Assembly: GCA_037176905.1 (NCBI GenBank)
Contig: JBBBWG010007113.1
Span: forward strand, 1-45,576
Reading direction: 5' to 3'
Source of the DNA: Azolla pinnata
Taxonomy: Eukaryota > Streptophyta > Polypodiopsida > Salviniales > Salviniaceae
Length of the DNA stretch: 45,576 nucleotides
Shown: in pieces, positions 34,237 through 44,899 of the stretch
Numbering within the stretch: the stretch's first letter is position 1
Layout: each line of letters opens with the position of its first letter
Notes under the pieces: model-generated
What the model was told of the DNA's origin: nothing
The model's database searches: none
The model's input: the letters and a program-made list of their open reading frames with translations, nothing else
Made by a program: the position numbers and the translations under genes

Positions 34237-36795
34237 CTAAAGGTTACTTTCCATGCATAGATTTGAAAGCATTACAAGCGCAGCAGGATGTGTAAACTCT
34301 TGCGCAGTAAACTGATCGAAAGCATGGTGCCCAAATTCTAAGCATGATAGCCACTTTTGAGAAGCACCCAAGATGGTATTCCATGCAACATGGTCAGGTT
34401 CACAAGGCGAGAGTTCTAATGCTGCCATAGCTTCGCCGATCCGTCCTGCCCTTCCAAGCAGATCAAGCATACAATTATGATGTCTCTTGGAGACGCTGAT
34501 ACCATACACTCGATTCATCGCAGTAAACAAGTGTTGGCATTGATCCAAAAGACCCCCATGGCTACACACCAGCAGCAGGCTAAGAAATGTTACTTCATCG
34601 AGTTTTACCCTGTTGTCCTTCATCAACTCTACCGCAAGATTGAGCACAATCTCACACTCTCCTCCGCTGGCATACCCAGTTATGAGCGAGTTCCATGAGA
34701 CAATATCTTTATCAGCCATTGCATCGAACACTGCTTGAGCTTCGGCCATCTGACCGCATTTGCCATACATATCAATGAGGCCATTGCTGATGAAGTTATC
34801 CTCATCAAACCCTTTTTTGACTATCTCTGCATGGACCTCTGATCCATTGGCTATGGATCCCAGTCCCCCACATGCAACCAAAACACATAGAAATGTGATG
34901 GCATCCGGGATAAGCTCCTTTGAATGTCTCATATGAGAATAGCACTCTAGAGTTTCCTCCATCATTCCACATTCAACATAACCTGATAATAACGCATTCC
35001 AAGTTATAGTGCTCTGAGTCTTGAGCTTTGTGAGCACATTCCATGCCTCGATGATTGCACCACACGTAGCATACATATCAACAAGTGTGTTTGCAACGAT
35101 TACGTCTTCTTCTATCCCGATTTTAACAATCTCGGCATGCATTTCTAGAGCATCGCCAGTCAGAGTGCCCTTGACGCTGAAACCTTTGATCATGTTAACA
35201 CTGGTTATAGCATCTAATGCCCAACCTTCTAGTTTCATTTCTAAAAAGCACTTCACCATATCCTCACATAGACCAAGCACTGCATAGGCTGTGATAAGCG
35301 CATTCCAAGAGACCACATCCCTATCCAGAATATTGTAAAATACATATTGGCAATCCTCCAACAAGCCATATTTTGCATACATATCCATCAAAGCGTTGCT
35401 TACAAAAGTGTCGCTTTCATAGCCATGTAATGTAATTCTACAATGGAATTCCATGCCTTTGCATAGGGGCAAGACTCCTCGAATACATGCCCTTACCGTG
35501 TGGACATAGGACATGGCATTCGGTGACACCGTGCCAGAGATTTCCATTTGTTCTAAGCAGGCCAATGCTTCTTCTAGGAGACCCTGATCAGCATATAACG
35601 CGATCAATGAATTCCACGAAACTACATCCCGGAACGGAAGCCCGACAAAAACTTGATATGCTTCTACCATTTGATAACATTTTGCATACATATCTACCAA
35701 TGCATTACCAAGGAAGTGGTCGATTTCAAGGCCTTCTTTGACCATCTCCAGGTGTAGCTTGTATCCGATTTGTATCATTCCGGTCGATCCACAGGCTTTC
35801 AATCCGCATAATAAAGTGATGGCATCGGGTGAAACACCATGATATTGCATTTCCTCGTAACACCGGAGAGCTTCTTCACCCATCCCACACTCTGTATATC
35901 CTGTTATGAGTGCTGTCCATGGAACCACATCTTGAGAGAGTTTTCTGGTGAGCAGATGTCGGGCATCTGTGAATGAGCCACATTTTGCATATGAGCTTAC
36001 CAGAGTATTACCAATGACAACATCTGTTTCGAACCCGAAAGCCACTATGCACATGTGTAAATTTTTCCCCATTTCCAAGTCTTCGGCGATAGTAGATGCC
36101 CTAAGGCTAGAGATAAAGGTTACTCTATCTGGTACGATTCCTTCATTCTGCATCGTTCCTAAGGATTCGACCACTTCCCTGCATTTTCCGAATTGTGCAA
36201 GACCTGAGACAAGGGCATTCCAAGCAACAACATTCCGGTTCGAGCCAATTCCTTGACAAACTTCATGCGCTTCTGAAAGAAAACCCAACTTTGCATACAT
36301 GTCGATCAATGAGCTCCCAACGAACACGTCATCTCCATATCCGTGTTTCACAGCCAAAGCATGAGTTTCCCACCCTATTTCAATATCTCTTACCTCAACG
36401 CAAACGCTCAATAGTGCAAGGCATGTGCATCTTCTCAAGCCTATACAACTGACCTCTTCCATTTTGCGTACCAATTCCAGGGCTTCTCGATAATGGCCCA
36501 ACCTTGCATATCCTTGAACAAGCTCATTCCAAGCTAGCTCATCTCTACATCGATCCGATCTATCGAAGATCTGCTGAGCCAACGTGACGCTTCCGCACGA
36601 CACGAGCATCGAAATGAGTCTACTTCCAATGATCTCGTGTGTGTCCAATCCATTCCCACATATGCTGACATACAGGGAGTCAGCATGAGCAACATTTTTG
36701 GCATGTTTCCGGCTTTGCAAGGAGTGGAGTGCATCTTGTAACATGGGCAATTGGTCCACATAGCTGAAAGAAAAACCTTGGTGGATGCAGGCCAT
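34237..36795 (-). CDS. PLS-class pentatricopeptide repeat protein, 852 aa, intronless
   Basis: Sequence-specific RNA-binding protein, expected in plastids or mitochondria for RNA processing or editing. After a short N-terminus (about 1-50) the protein is built of P-L-S triplets. The marker W(N/T)xL(V/I) recurs at Trp89, 192, 293, 394, 497, 599, 701 and 805, every 101-104 residues. Companion motifs are LVDMYAKCG, PDAITFLCVL and HAEIVK. This gives roughly 22 motifs. The end (MLDLLGRAGRIGEAM to HPAALVMLSNLCMESNL) enters an E1-like domain and stops; no E+ or DYW deaminase follows. The coding region is intronless, as is common for this family. No clear targeting peptide is visible, so the organelle is uncertain; an upstream exon could supply one. 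The start is the ATG at 36795. Confidence 0.93.
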   Translation of the reverse strand: MACIHQGFSFSYVDQLPMLQDALHSLQSRKHAKNVAHADSLYVSICGNGLDTHEIIGSRLISMLVSCGSVTLAQQIFDRSDRCRDELAWNELVQGYARLGHYREALELVRKMEEVSCIGLRRCTCLALLSVCVEVRDIEIGWETHALAVKHGYGDDVFVGSSLIDMYAKLGFLSEAHEVCQGIGSNRNVVAWNALVSGLAQFGKCREVVESLGTMQNEGIVPDRVTFISSLRASTIAEDLEMGKNLHMCIVAFGFETDVVIGNTLVSSYAKCGSFTDARHLLTRKLSQDVVPWTALITGYTECGMGEEALRCYEEMQYHGVSPDAITLLCGLKACGSTGMIQIGYKLHLEMVKEGLEIDHFLGNALVDMYAKCYQMVEAYQVFVGLPFRDVVSWNSLIALYADQGLLEEALACLEQMEISGTVSPNAMSYVHTVRACIRGVLPLCKGMEFHCRITLHGYESDTFVSNALMDMYAKYGLLEDCQYVFYNILDRDVVSWNALITAYAVLGLCEDMVKCFLEMKLEGWALDAITSVNMIKGFSVKGTLTGDALEMHAEIVKIGIEEDVIVANTLVDMYATCGAIIEAWNVLTKLKTQSTITWNALLSGYVECGMMEETLECYSHMRHSKELIPDAITFLCVLVACGGLGSIANGSEVHAEIVKKGFDEDNFISNGLIDMYGKCGQMAEAQAVFDAMADKDIVSWNSLITGYASGGECEIVLNLAVELMKDNRVKLDEVTFLSLLLVCSHGGLLDQCQHLFTAMNRVYGISVSKRHHNCMLDLLGRAGRIGEAMAALELSPCEPDHVAWNTILGASQKWLSCLEFGHHAFDQFTAQEFTHPAALVMLSNLCMESNL

Positions 36796-39100
36796 GTTGC
36801 TGCTGCTAATGAGAAGTACATGGTGTTGGAATCAAGCATATAACCTTTCAGGTGTATACCTGTTTCCATGCATTGGGGAATCAACAAAAGAAGGTAGGAA
36901 ATAGCATCATTACCTTGGATGGGTTTCCTGCTGCTCTTTCCTGTGATGGGGGGGAATTGCACTCAGCAAAAAGAGAACTGAAATCTCTAAACTACCCCTA
37001 AGCCTTCTACCCTCACAAGAAGCTCCTGAACTTTGGAGATTTTCCAACCATACCCTCACTCCTCTCACAAGCATCTCCTGAACTTTGGAGGATTTCCAAC
37101 TCTCCTCACCAAAACACAGAGACACAGTGGGAAAAACATCCATTAGGTTTTTGATTTCTTGGATTCCTCGATAGACAAATTTTACTTCGCAAAGAACATT
37201 TCCGTGCACTGGCTCAACTCATCGACATATATATTGTATGGATTTCATTTCTTGATCGTGTCTCTTTTGATCGAACTAAGCCTCTCTGTATGGTGCATAT
37301 CCGCGCTACTGTGATTGGCGATGAATCCAGCTTCTCGTTCGCACATGGGCTTCTGGCAGATTGATCGATTCCACGTGATCTAGCATGCTTTTTTTGCCAC
37401 ATGATCAGCTGACGCAGCTAACAAACCATTCAATGAGAAGTTTGTACACATCACATAACTTGTTTAATGTCTGATTTTACACTTTTGTACGTTTCCGTTC
37501 ACGTATGACGACGCATTGCACGTGTATGTAAACCCATTGTTGGTTTGATTTGTTATTCAATGATGTAATCTATCACCCTCATACTCAACCTTCGATGATG
37601 TAATCTATCACCCTTATATAAACCCCTTGTTGGTTTTATTCGTTGTTGGCGACTCTTGGAGGCAGCGAGCGAAGGACAATCGGAACTTCCAACAACTTGA
37701 TGCAACACATAGAACAAGTGTATCGATAGAAAGCAAGTCGACCATCAAGTGTTTCTTCCTCCTTTTGTTAATGTGATGTTTAATTTCAGATAAGTCCCCA
37801 TAATCTTTAAGCAGGAGTAGCGACAGAGAATTTATAAGATCAAAAAAGCATCTCCACATTTTTTTTTCTAATGATATAAATTTTGAGATACACCGTAGCG
37901 AGATATATGTACCAAGCGATTCTGAGATCTTTTCAACTGATAATGAAGAAATACCAACAGAAATGAAGAGTCGACAAAATGCGAAGTTCAATTTCCGGAT
38001 GCATGTTTATTTATTTCAGGAAATATGCTCAATCTATCTTTGCTATGATTTGATGGTGAGAAACATGCGAGGGAAGGAAGCAATTGTAGTCGAACGATTC
38101 AAAATTGCAACCGGTGTTGTTTTGAAGTACCTTGAACAATGGAGGTATTATTAACTCCTGATTTTATCAGTACGAGAAAACGATGCAGTTGTCTTGAAGA
38201 GCAATTAGCTTAAAAAATGACGCGTAAAATTGTTTGTTGGCGAATGAACGATATTACACCGTATGCATTTGGAATGGCACCAAAAGCGACAATAGTATCG
38301 AATGTAGAGCTAAATATGAGACTTCCAATCTTGCAACAATGTTATAAGAATTAAAGGGAGCACAGCTAGAGAAGTGGTGATGTTCCGATGATCACTTCTT
38401 AACAACTATTTGATTCAAACGAAATGTTTTTGGCAACGACAAGAATCTCTCGTGTTTTTGTCCGAGGATTAGAGAATGGAAATGGTTCTTCCTAGTTCCC
38501 TTTTTTTTTCAAATGATTTGAGAAGTTATTCAAGAGGAGAGCAATTTACTATTAGACCTCCCAAAAGGTTTCGATTCCATAAGGAGCAATAATTACAAAT
38601 TATTTGATCGAATTCCATCCAATGTGATTAAATGTTGGTCTCCATGAATGGAGAGGGGGTAGCTACAAAACTGCGACACACAAAATTTAACATAATTAGA
38701 AAGCGAGTCGGAAACTATAATTATAGTTCATCGAATCTACAGAGGAGCGCGGGCTTTTTCTTTACTTCGTTCTTTCGTATGCACTACAGAAGATTAAGCG
38801 CTTGCTACCCATCTCCGGATCTCTTAAAACATCTCTCATTTTTTTCCTTCTAAAACCTTCTCTCTCTTTGTTTTCTTTTAAAGAAAACTCCGTCTCTCTA
38901 CATGCATACATACATATATATCACTGCCCAATAAAGATATAAATCATAGATTTTAGTGAAGAATACATTCGTGCATTCGTATTCGAGCGCAAAAGTAATA
39001 TTCGAGAATGAAAAAAAGACTCCAGAATATTAAACGAACCATTCGTTTTCCAGAATACAGAATAAGTCAAATTAAAATATAAACTAGAAAATTCGAGAAA
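36796..39100. other. Upstream of PPR gene; no gene recognised
   Basis: The proximal part is the PPR leader and promoter. GATGTAATCTATCACCCT occurs twice, near 37562 and 37595 (one base different), the second followed by TATATAAAC. A short open frame at 37963-38154 ends in a segment faintly like a transposase helix, but nothing around it supports this. The rest looks like decayed AT-rich DNA. Confidence 0.4.
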
Positions 39101-39160
39101 AGAGCCGGCGAGATTCGAACCCGCATGAAATTCGTTCATTCCGCCGCTCGACCAAGCTTT
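39101..39160 (-). other. tRNA-like sequence with Pol III A and B boxes
   Basis: On the minus strand TGGTCGAGCGG (39144-39154) matches an A box and GGTTCGAATCT (39111-39121) a B box, 22 nt apart. A T-arm GCGGG-TTCGAAT-CTCGC can form with one G-T pair, and GGAAT/ATTTC could form an anticodon stem with a 6-nt loop. The 5' acceptor strand does not pair with the 3' side. A tRNA-derived SINE head or a tRNA pseudogene is more likely than a working tRNA. Confidence 0.5.
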
Positions 39161-39225
39161 CATTATTTGTACCGAGTAACCTCAAAGCATTATACTCGTA
39201 ACATTCGCGTACGTTCTACCATACG

Positions 39226-39269
39226 CGTATATCGCGGACATAGATCGCGATCGATGACCGCGATATACG
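39226..39269. repeat. 12-bp inverted repeat around a GATCGCGATC core
   Basis: CGTATATCGCGG (39226-39237) and CCGCGATATACG (39258-39269) are exactly complementary. The 20-nt loop itself contains the palindrome GATCGCGATC. A second B-box-like GGTTCGATCCC lies just downstream at about 39289. Confidence 0.8.
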
Positions 39270-39533
39270 AAACTGGAGATTCTTCGAGGTTCGATCCCTG
39301 GTAGGATTAAGTGTTGTAGCACATTCATGTGTCCTCTTCCTCACTGCAATTCCCAATCCAAAAAATCCAGAACTCAGCAGCAAGATTCATCAGATCATCC
39401 CTTGCTTTCTCACAACAACAATTCCAACCCAAATTCCCAAATTGAAATCCTGAAGAACAACTCCCCTTCCCATTTTCTCACCACAATTCCAAATCCAAAA
39501 TGAAACCCTAGCAGAAATGTCAGAAACCCTAGC

Positions 39534-39745
39534 TATGGCAGCTTGCTTCTTTCTGCAGGAAACCCTAGCTATGGCAGCTTGCTTCTCTCTGTGCAGGAAA
39601 CCCTAGCTATGGCAGCTTGCTTCTTTCTGCAGGAAACCCTAGCTATGGCAGCTTGCTTCTCTCTGTGCAGGAAACCCTAGCTATGGCAGCTTGCTTCTCT
39701 CTGTGCAGGAAACCCTAGCTATGGCAGCTTGCTTCTTTCTGGGGA
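39534..39745 (+). repeat. 26-38 bp minisatellite, six copies, each with AAACCCTAGC and ATG
   Basis: Copies start at 39534, 39560, 39598, 39634, 39672 and 39710. Each has AAACCCTAGCTATGGCAGCT then TGCTTCTTTCTGCAGG or TGCTTCTCTCTGTGCAGG. Every unit carries a telo-box, an ATG (reading MAACF) and a pyrimidine-tract/CAG that resembles a 3' splice site. It precedes the damaged PTC52-like copy and may be its leader. Confidence 0.92.
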
Positions 39746-40032
39746 GATCTGATGTAGCGGAGGCTCCGTCCTTTCCGTTCCTTCCGCGGCCTCCGCCCTC
39801 GCCATGTCCCGCATCTCGCCAAGGCTCCTCGACTCCTTCTCCTGTGCAGCATTCGTCTTCGCATCCCATAGCCGCCGCGCACCGGAGAACGCCGCTCCGC
39901 AGGGAAGCCAGCGATCCGCGGAATGCACGCAGGCTCCGGTGGAGATAGATCGGGATCTGCTGCCCGTGCTCCTCGCGCGAGGTCGTCGTCGGTGCTCGTT
40001 CATCTTGCAGCGCCATCATGGTTCTTCTTCGT

Positions 40033-40270
40033 CGCCATGGCTGCAAGACAGACAGCAACGGCAGATCGAGGAGCGCTTCCGCACGGACCAGACCTGCCAG
40101 ATCTGGCGCAGCAGGCGCCGTTATGCTGCAAGCGGCTCGGGCTTCGGCGTCGTCGCCATGGCTGCAAGACAGCAACGGCAGATCGAGGACCGCTTTGGCA
40201 CGGACCAGACCTGCCAGATCTGGCGCAGCAGGCGCCGTTCTGTTGCAAGCGGCTCGGGCTTCGGCATCGG
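40033..40270 (+). repeat. 121-bp tandem duplication
   Basis: Two near-identical copies (40033-40153 and 40154-about 40270) start CGCCATGGCTGCAAGACA. They lie upstream of the Rieske-coding exon of the damaged copy, in the position of the variable transit region. The period is not a multiple of three, so the copies read in different frames. Confidence 0.9.
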
Positions 40271-40689
40271 AGATGAACGGCGAGGCCGCCGGGATCGAGC
40301 GAAACGGGCTCGATCTATGCCGCTGGTCAAGCATCTGCAGGTACAGTTCTGATAGAAGACGATGTGGTGGAGGAGACATCGAAGACCAGCTACAGAAGTG
40401 GTACAGAAGATGATGATGAAGAAGAAGAAGAAGAAGAAGAAGAAGAAGAAGCCATGGGAGCAGATCCTGAGGCTGCTGCAGATTACAACTGGGAGAAACG
40501 AATGGTACCCGCTCTACCTCACGCGCGAGGTGCCTCGAGATGCGCCCCTCTCCCTGCAGGTCTTCCACAAGCAGCTCGTGCTCCACTTCGATGGCCATGG
40601 AGTTCTTCGCGGATCGCTGCCCGCACAGGTAAACCTTCCTTCCTTCCTTCCTTCCTTCCTTCCTTCCTTCCTGTGATCTCGCTGATCTT

Positions 40690-41755
40690 TGCTAGTCTAT
40701 CAAGTGCTTGTCTTTGCCACCACTTGCTGATCATCGCGATCAGCATGCGATGATTAGCATCGCGGATCGTTGACTAGGCTATGTAGCCAGCACTTGCTGA
40801 TCATCGCGATCAGCACACGATGATTAGCATCGCGGATCGTTGACTAGGCTATGTAGCCAGCCCTTGCTGATCGTCGCGATCAGCACGCGATGATCAGCGT
40901 CGCGGATCTTCGCGATCAGCACGTGATGATTAGCATCGCGGATCATCGACTAGGCTATGTAGCCAGCATTTGCTGATCTTCGCGATCAGCACGCGATGAT
41001 TAGCATAGCGGATCGTCGTCTAGGCTATGTGGCTAGCACTTGCTAATCGTCGCGATCAGCACACGACGATTAGCATCGCGGATCGTCGACTAGGCGATGT
41101 AGCCAGCACTTGCCAATCGCCGCGATCAGCACACGACGATTAGCATCACGGATCATCGTCTAGGCGATGTAGCCAGCACTTGCTAATCGTCGCGATCGGC
41201 ACGTGACGATTAGCATCGCGGATCGTCGTCTAGGCTATGTAGCCAGAAGTTGCTAATCGTCGCGATCAGCACGCGATGATTAGCATCACAGATTGTCGCA
41301 TAGGCTATAGAGCCAACACTTGCTTATCATAGCGATCAGCACGCGATGATTAGCATCGCGGATTGTCGGCTAGGCTATAGAGCCAACACTTGCTAATCAT
41401 AGCGATCAGCAGGCTACGATTAGCACTTCGAATCGTCCTCCAGGCTATAGCCAGCACTTGCTACTCGCAATTGGCACCCGATAATTAGGACTGCGGATTG
41501 TCGTCTAGGCTGTATAGCCAGCACTTGCTAATCATCGCGATCAACACGCGACAATTAGCACTGTGGATAGTTAGCACTTGCTAATCGCGATCAGCACGTG
41601 ACAATTAGCATTGCGAATCATCTTGTAGGCTATATAGCCAGCTGCACTTCCTAATCGCGATTGGCGCACGACAATTAGCACCGCGGATCATCTTCTAGGC
41701 TGTATAGCCAGCACATGCTGATAAATCGTGATCAGCACGTGATGATTATTGGCAT
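40690..41755. repeat. 70-bp satellite array in intron 1 of the damaged copy
   Basis: About 14-15 copies at a 70-bp period (CAGCA at 40741, 40811, 40881, 40987, 41057, 41127, 41197 and onward), with one half-unit near 40917. Each has GGCTATGTAGCCAGCACT and a dyad TGCTGATCG-n3-CGATCAGCA (9-bp arms). Copies decay towards exon 2. Confidence 0.95.
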
Positions 41756-42219
41756 CATGTGCAATATCAATCGAGCTCGATGCATTACTAGCACGATTAG
41801 CAATCCATGGCGATTGACATTGTGTGTGCTCTCTCTCTCTCTCATGTGTGTCTCGGGGTTTTGCAGGCTTGCGAAGCTATCAGGGGGCCAAGTGATCGAC
41901 GGTAGGTTGGAATGCTTGTATCATGGTTGGCAGTTTGAGGGTGAAGGTCAGTGCGTCAAGATCTCTCAGGTACTATTGATCCTCGATCTCATCTCTAGCA
42001 TCTATAACAGACTGTTATACGTACATCCAAATGCCTGTATGTATGTAAGTATTTACGTATGTATGAATGTAAGAACATATGTTTGTACTGTATGTATGTG
42101 TGCATATTTGTACATCTCAAGTATAGATCTAGGCTCTAGCACAACAATGTGCAGAAAGAAGGGCTTTGAAGACAAATTAAGTTGCGATTATGTGTATAGT
42201 TGATATACCTCAGGAAACC

Positions 42220-42480
42220 AATCCTAAGGCTAATTTGAATGGTTCAATCAAAGGGTAAGATAAGCGAGAATCCGGTTATATGTCGTAAAGTTGTCAATCA
42301 GAAGGCCAATTCGAAATGGTTCGATCAAAGGGTAGCATGAGTGAGAATCCGGTTATATGCCTTCTAAAGGACAGGATAAGTCGAATGCTGGTTATGCCTT
42401 AAAGTTAGCAATCCGAATGGCTGATTTGAAATTGTTCGACCAAAGGGTAGGATAAGCGGGAAACCGGTTATATGCTAAGT
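42220..42480 (+). repeat. ~80-115 bp repeats, family shared with 1.04 kb
   Basis: Three diverged copies, each with a TTTGAA-TGGTT-type block, CAAAGGGTA, GAATCCGGTTATATG or AAACCGGTTATATG. They occupy the place where the central exons of the PTC52-like gene should be. Confidence 0.75.
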
Positions 42481-42591
42481 GAGAAACTGGTGATGTCCTC
42501 GGCCTCTTCCTGTGCTGCCGCGCCGGCCAGGGCAAGTCCATGCTCATCCTCCACTTCTGCGTCGTCTCCGAACCCCCGTCGAAGTCGCCTG

Positions 42592-43180
42592 CCATCCCCT
42601 TCTTCCCCCGATGGCTCATCCACCAGGTTTTTTTTTTTCTGTTCGATATGAGGTAGCAATAGAGAAGATTTAGAGCGAATGGAATGGTTTAAGGGTGATT
42701 CATAATGACACCAACCACCCACAACGTACAAAAGATGGAAAACGAATCCAGAATACCATCTGTGTCCTCATACCACAAAATATGACCGTCGATTTAATAC
42801 CTTGGAAAGCCGATAAATCCATATGACACAAAGTATTACCTTAGATTATACCTCGGAAGCTGGCGTGTATAGATCCGATCTACGATCCTACCATCCCCTT
42901 CTTCCCTCGATGGCCCATCAACCAAGCATTTTTTTCTGTTCAATTCGTGGTAGTAATAGAGAAGATTAGAGTGAATGGAATGGATTAACGGTGATTCATA
43001 ATCACACCAACCACCCTCAAGCAAAGGACGGAAGACAAATCCAAAATATCATTTGTTTCTCATACCGCAAAATATGACAGTGCATTTTATACCTTGGAAG
43101 TCAACAAGTCCATACCGCAGAGTATTACCTTAGATTATTATACCTTGGAAGTTGGTAGGTACAGATCCAATCGTCGATCG
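42592..43180 (+). repeat. 299-bp tandem duplication including an exon end
   Basis: Copy 1 (42592-42890) and copy 2 (42891-about 43180) both begin CCATCCCCTTCTTCCC. The unit contains the last ~35 bp of the third PTC52-like exon piece plus intron, so a second, diverged exon end (PFFPRWPINQ) lies at 42891-42925 without a proper donor (CAAGCATTT). Confidence 0.92.
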
Positions 43181-43585
43181 CCTAAAGATGATGCAACGAA
43201 TGGAGGTCTAGATAGTCCTCCTTTAGATAAGTTAAACTTTTAGGGCTCGCTGAGCACTTGGTGGGTGTGTTCTCACCTATCGATAATGGCTATATATATG
43301 AGTTTGTCCCGCTCACTCACAAGATTACCAGTTTTTCTCACTTATTGTACCCTTAAAAAACCATTGAAATTGGCCTTATGAAGAATCGGTTCCCTAAGAC
43401 TATGCCCATAACACCAGGTCCACAACAAGGTCTTCGAGCAGGACATGGGGTTCCTCGTGTTGCAGAACGAGGCGCTGATGAAGCAGCGGGTAGCGACCCG
43501 CAAGCTCTATCTCAACCTCAGCACATCGGATGTGTTCGTGATGGAGTTTCGCAAGTGGCTCGCTGACATGCTCACCACCAACACG

Positions 43586-44899
43586 GTGAGGCCTCATCAC
43601 CAGTGATAGAAGAAATTCCTTCTCGAAGCGAGGTCCTTCTACTCGAAGAAAATACAAAAAAAAAGGGATGTATGTGTTTTCCATGACACATCGAAAACGT
43701 AACAACGGCCTCATCGCCAGCGATGAATAATTCCCCAAGCTTGTGTCAACAAAGCGAAATCCTACTTGAAGAAAAACGAAAGATGCAGATAGATGTTCTC
43801 TTCGAAAATGGAGGATTTTCACATTTTATGTCACAGGGAAAACTACCAAAAAACGCTGGACAGAATTATAAGCTACATTTTAATGCTTGTTTGAATTAGA
43901 AGTCAGATATGTAACACCCAATTTTAAACATTCGTGCCCAGTTAACTGAATGACACCAAATTAATAAGATTCTAAAATTACTAACCTCCTTCGACTCTTC
44001 AAAGTTCATGACCAACATTGAATGGGTTATAGGCTTGTGTTGGACAACCTCAAGCTTTGCTACTCCTTTCCACAGAGCAAAAGCTCTTGCCTTTCAGGCT
44101 TCTCGAAAACACTAGCGAGTTGAACTTGTTCATCAATACCATTATCGAGGTTTTGTCGGGGGCTTGGTCTTTCTGGGCAATGAGAATCTAACCTAACTCG
44201 CTAATTCTTTCGACAGTTGATATTCCCGAATCGGTGTGGGGTTTTCTTTCTCCGATTAACAAGATTTGACAAGCGAACTAACTCGTACCCAGATTCAATG
44301 AAGATCCCTTTCTCCGATCGGCAGGATTTCACGAGCGAACTAACTCGTACCCGGATTCGATCAAGATTCTTTTCTCTCCGACCATCATCATCATTTTCAT
44401 CATTCATCATCATCATGATCATCATCATCATCGTTCGGTGACTAGAACTATGGACCCGAGATTCCAGATCGAGATTCGCTTCCGATGCACATACCAATTG
44501 TTGGTTGTAATTAACTCAATCAAATTTCAGTTCCAGTTTGTGTATGAAGGGATTATAGGTGCGTGCTCACGGAAGGAAGTAGAGCTCCCAATCTCAGAGA
44601 AAACGGTGCACTGCATCTGCAATGCTCTACAACAGAGGAAGCAGAAGCACTGAAGTCCCACAGGAAAAGAAGCTCGAAGCACAGCTCCATTCCTCAGATT
44701 CTCTTCTGCATCGCTATCATCTCCAAGCTAGCAATTAGGGTTTGTGGATTGCAGATCAAAGGTAGGGTTCCTTTCTTCCTTCTTCTTCTTCTTCTTTGTG
44801 TTCTATCATGTTCTTCTTCTCTGGCAACAATCGGAATCCTTCAAAAGGAAAAGGAAGGAGTTAGGGTTTTGCGGAAGATCGACCTTCGGCGGGCTTCTC
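43586..44899. other. Spacer between the two PTC52-like copies
   Basis: No coding sequence is supported, and the C-terminal exons expected for the first copy are not found. A CAT tract lies at about 44384-44432. The last 300 bp (CT-rich, with TTAGGGTTT and AGGGTTTTG) is probably the promoter and leader of the second copy. Confidence 0.5.

Larger units (their letters stand above)
40366..43585 (+). pseudogene. PTC52: Damaged ACD1-like/PTC52 Rieske oxygenase gene
   Basis: Homologous to the plastid-envelope Rieske non-haem iron oxygenase ACD1-like/PTC52 (pheophorbide oxygenase family) and to the intact exon at 44900-45495. Recognisable exons: exon 1 end (to 40628), 41867-41969 (LAKLSGGQVIDGRLECLYHG, the Rieske CxxH), 42492-42626 (GLFLCCRAGQGKSMLILHF to PRWLIHQ), and 43418-43585 (KVFEQDMGFL, LYLNLSTSDVF). 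Exon 1 has one extra base near 40492-40501, so DYNWE leads out of frame before WYPLYLTREVPRD, and it lacks 8 bases near 40611-40613 relative to the intact copy. A GAA tract adds poly-Glu. Sequence for about 130 central residues, including the mononuclear iron site, is missing between the second and third pieces, and the C-terminus is absent. The start cannot be placed. Exon 1 errors could be an assembly fault, but the missing domain could not. Confidence 0.82.

Noticed and set aside
37963..38154. Short plus-strand frame (EAIVVERFKIATGVVLKYLEQW) considered as a Harbinger-type transposase remnant
   Set aside because: Only about 20 residues are suggestive, stops follow at once, and no DDE motifs or terminal inverted repeats were seen.
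39804..40413. Overlapping Arg/Ser-rich open frames of 117-182 codons
   Set aside because: GC-rich DNA with a 121-bp duplication opens several frames at once. None can be joined with confidence to the damaged PTC52-like exon 1, so no start is assigned.
44201..44497. 98-codon minus-strand frame with Met and Asp runs
   Set aside because: It is built on a CAT tract and unrelated spacer sequence, with no family resemblance.
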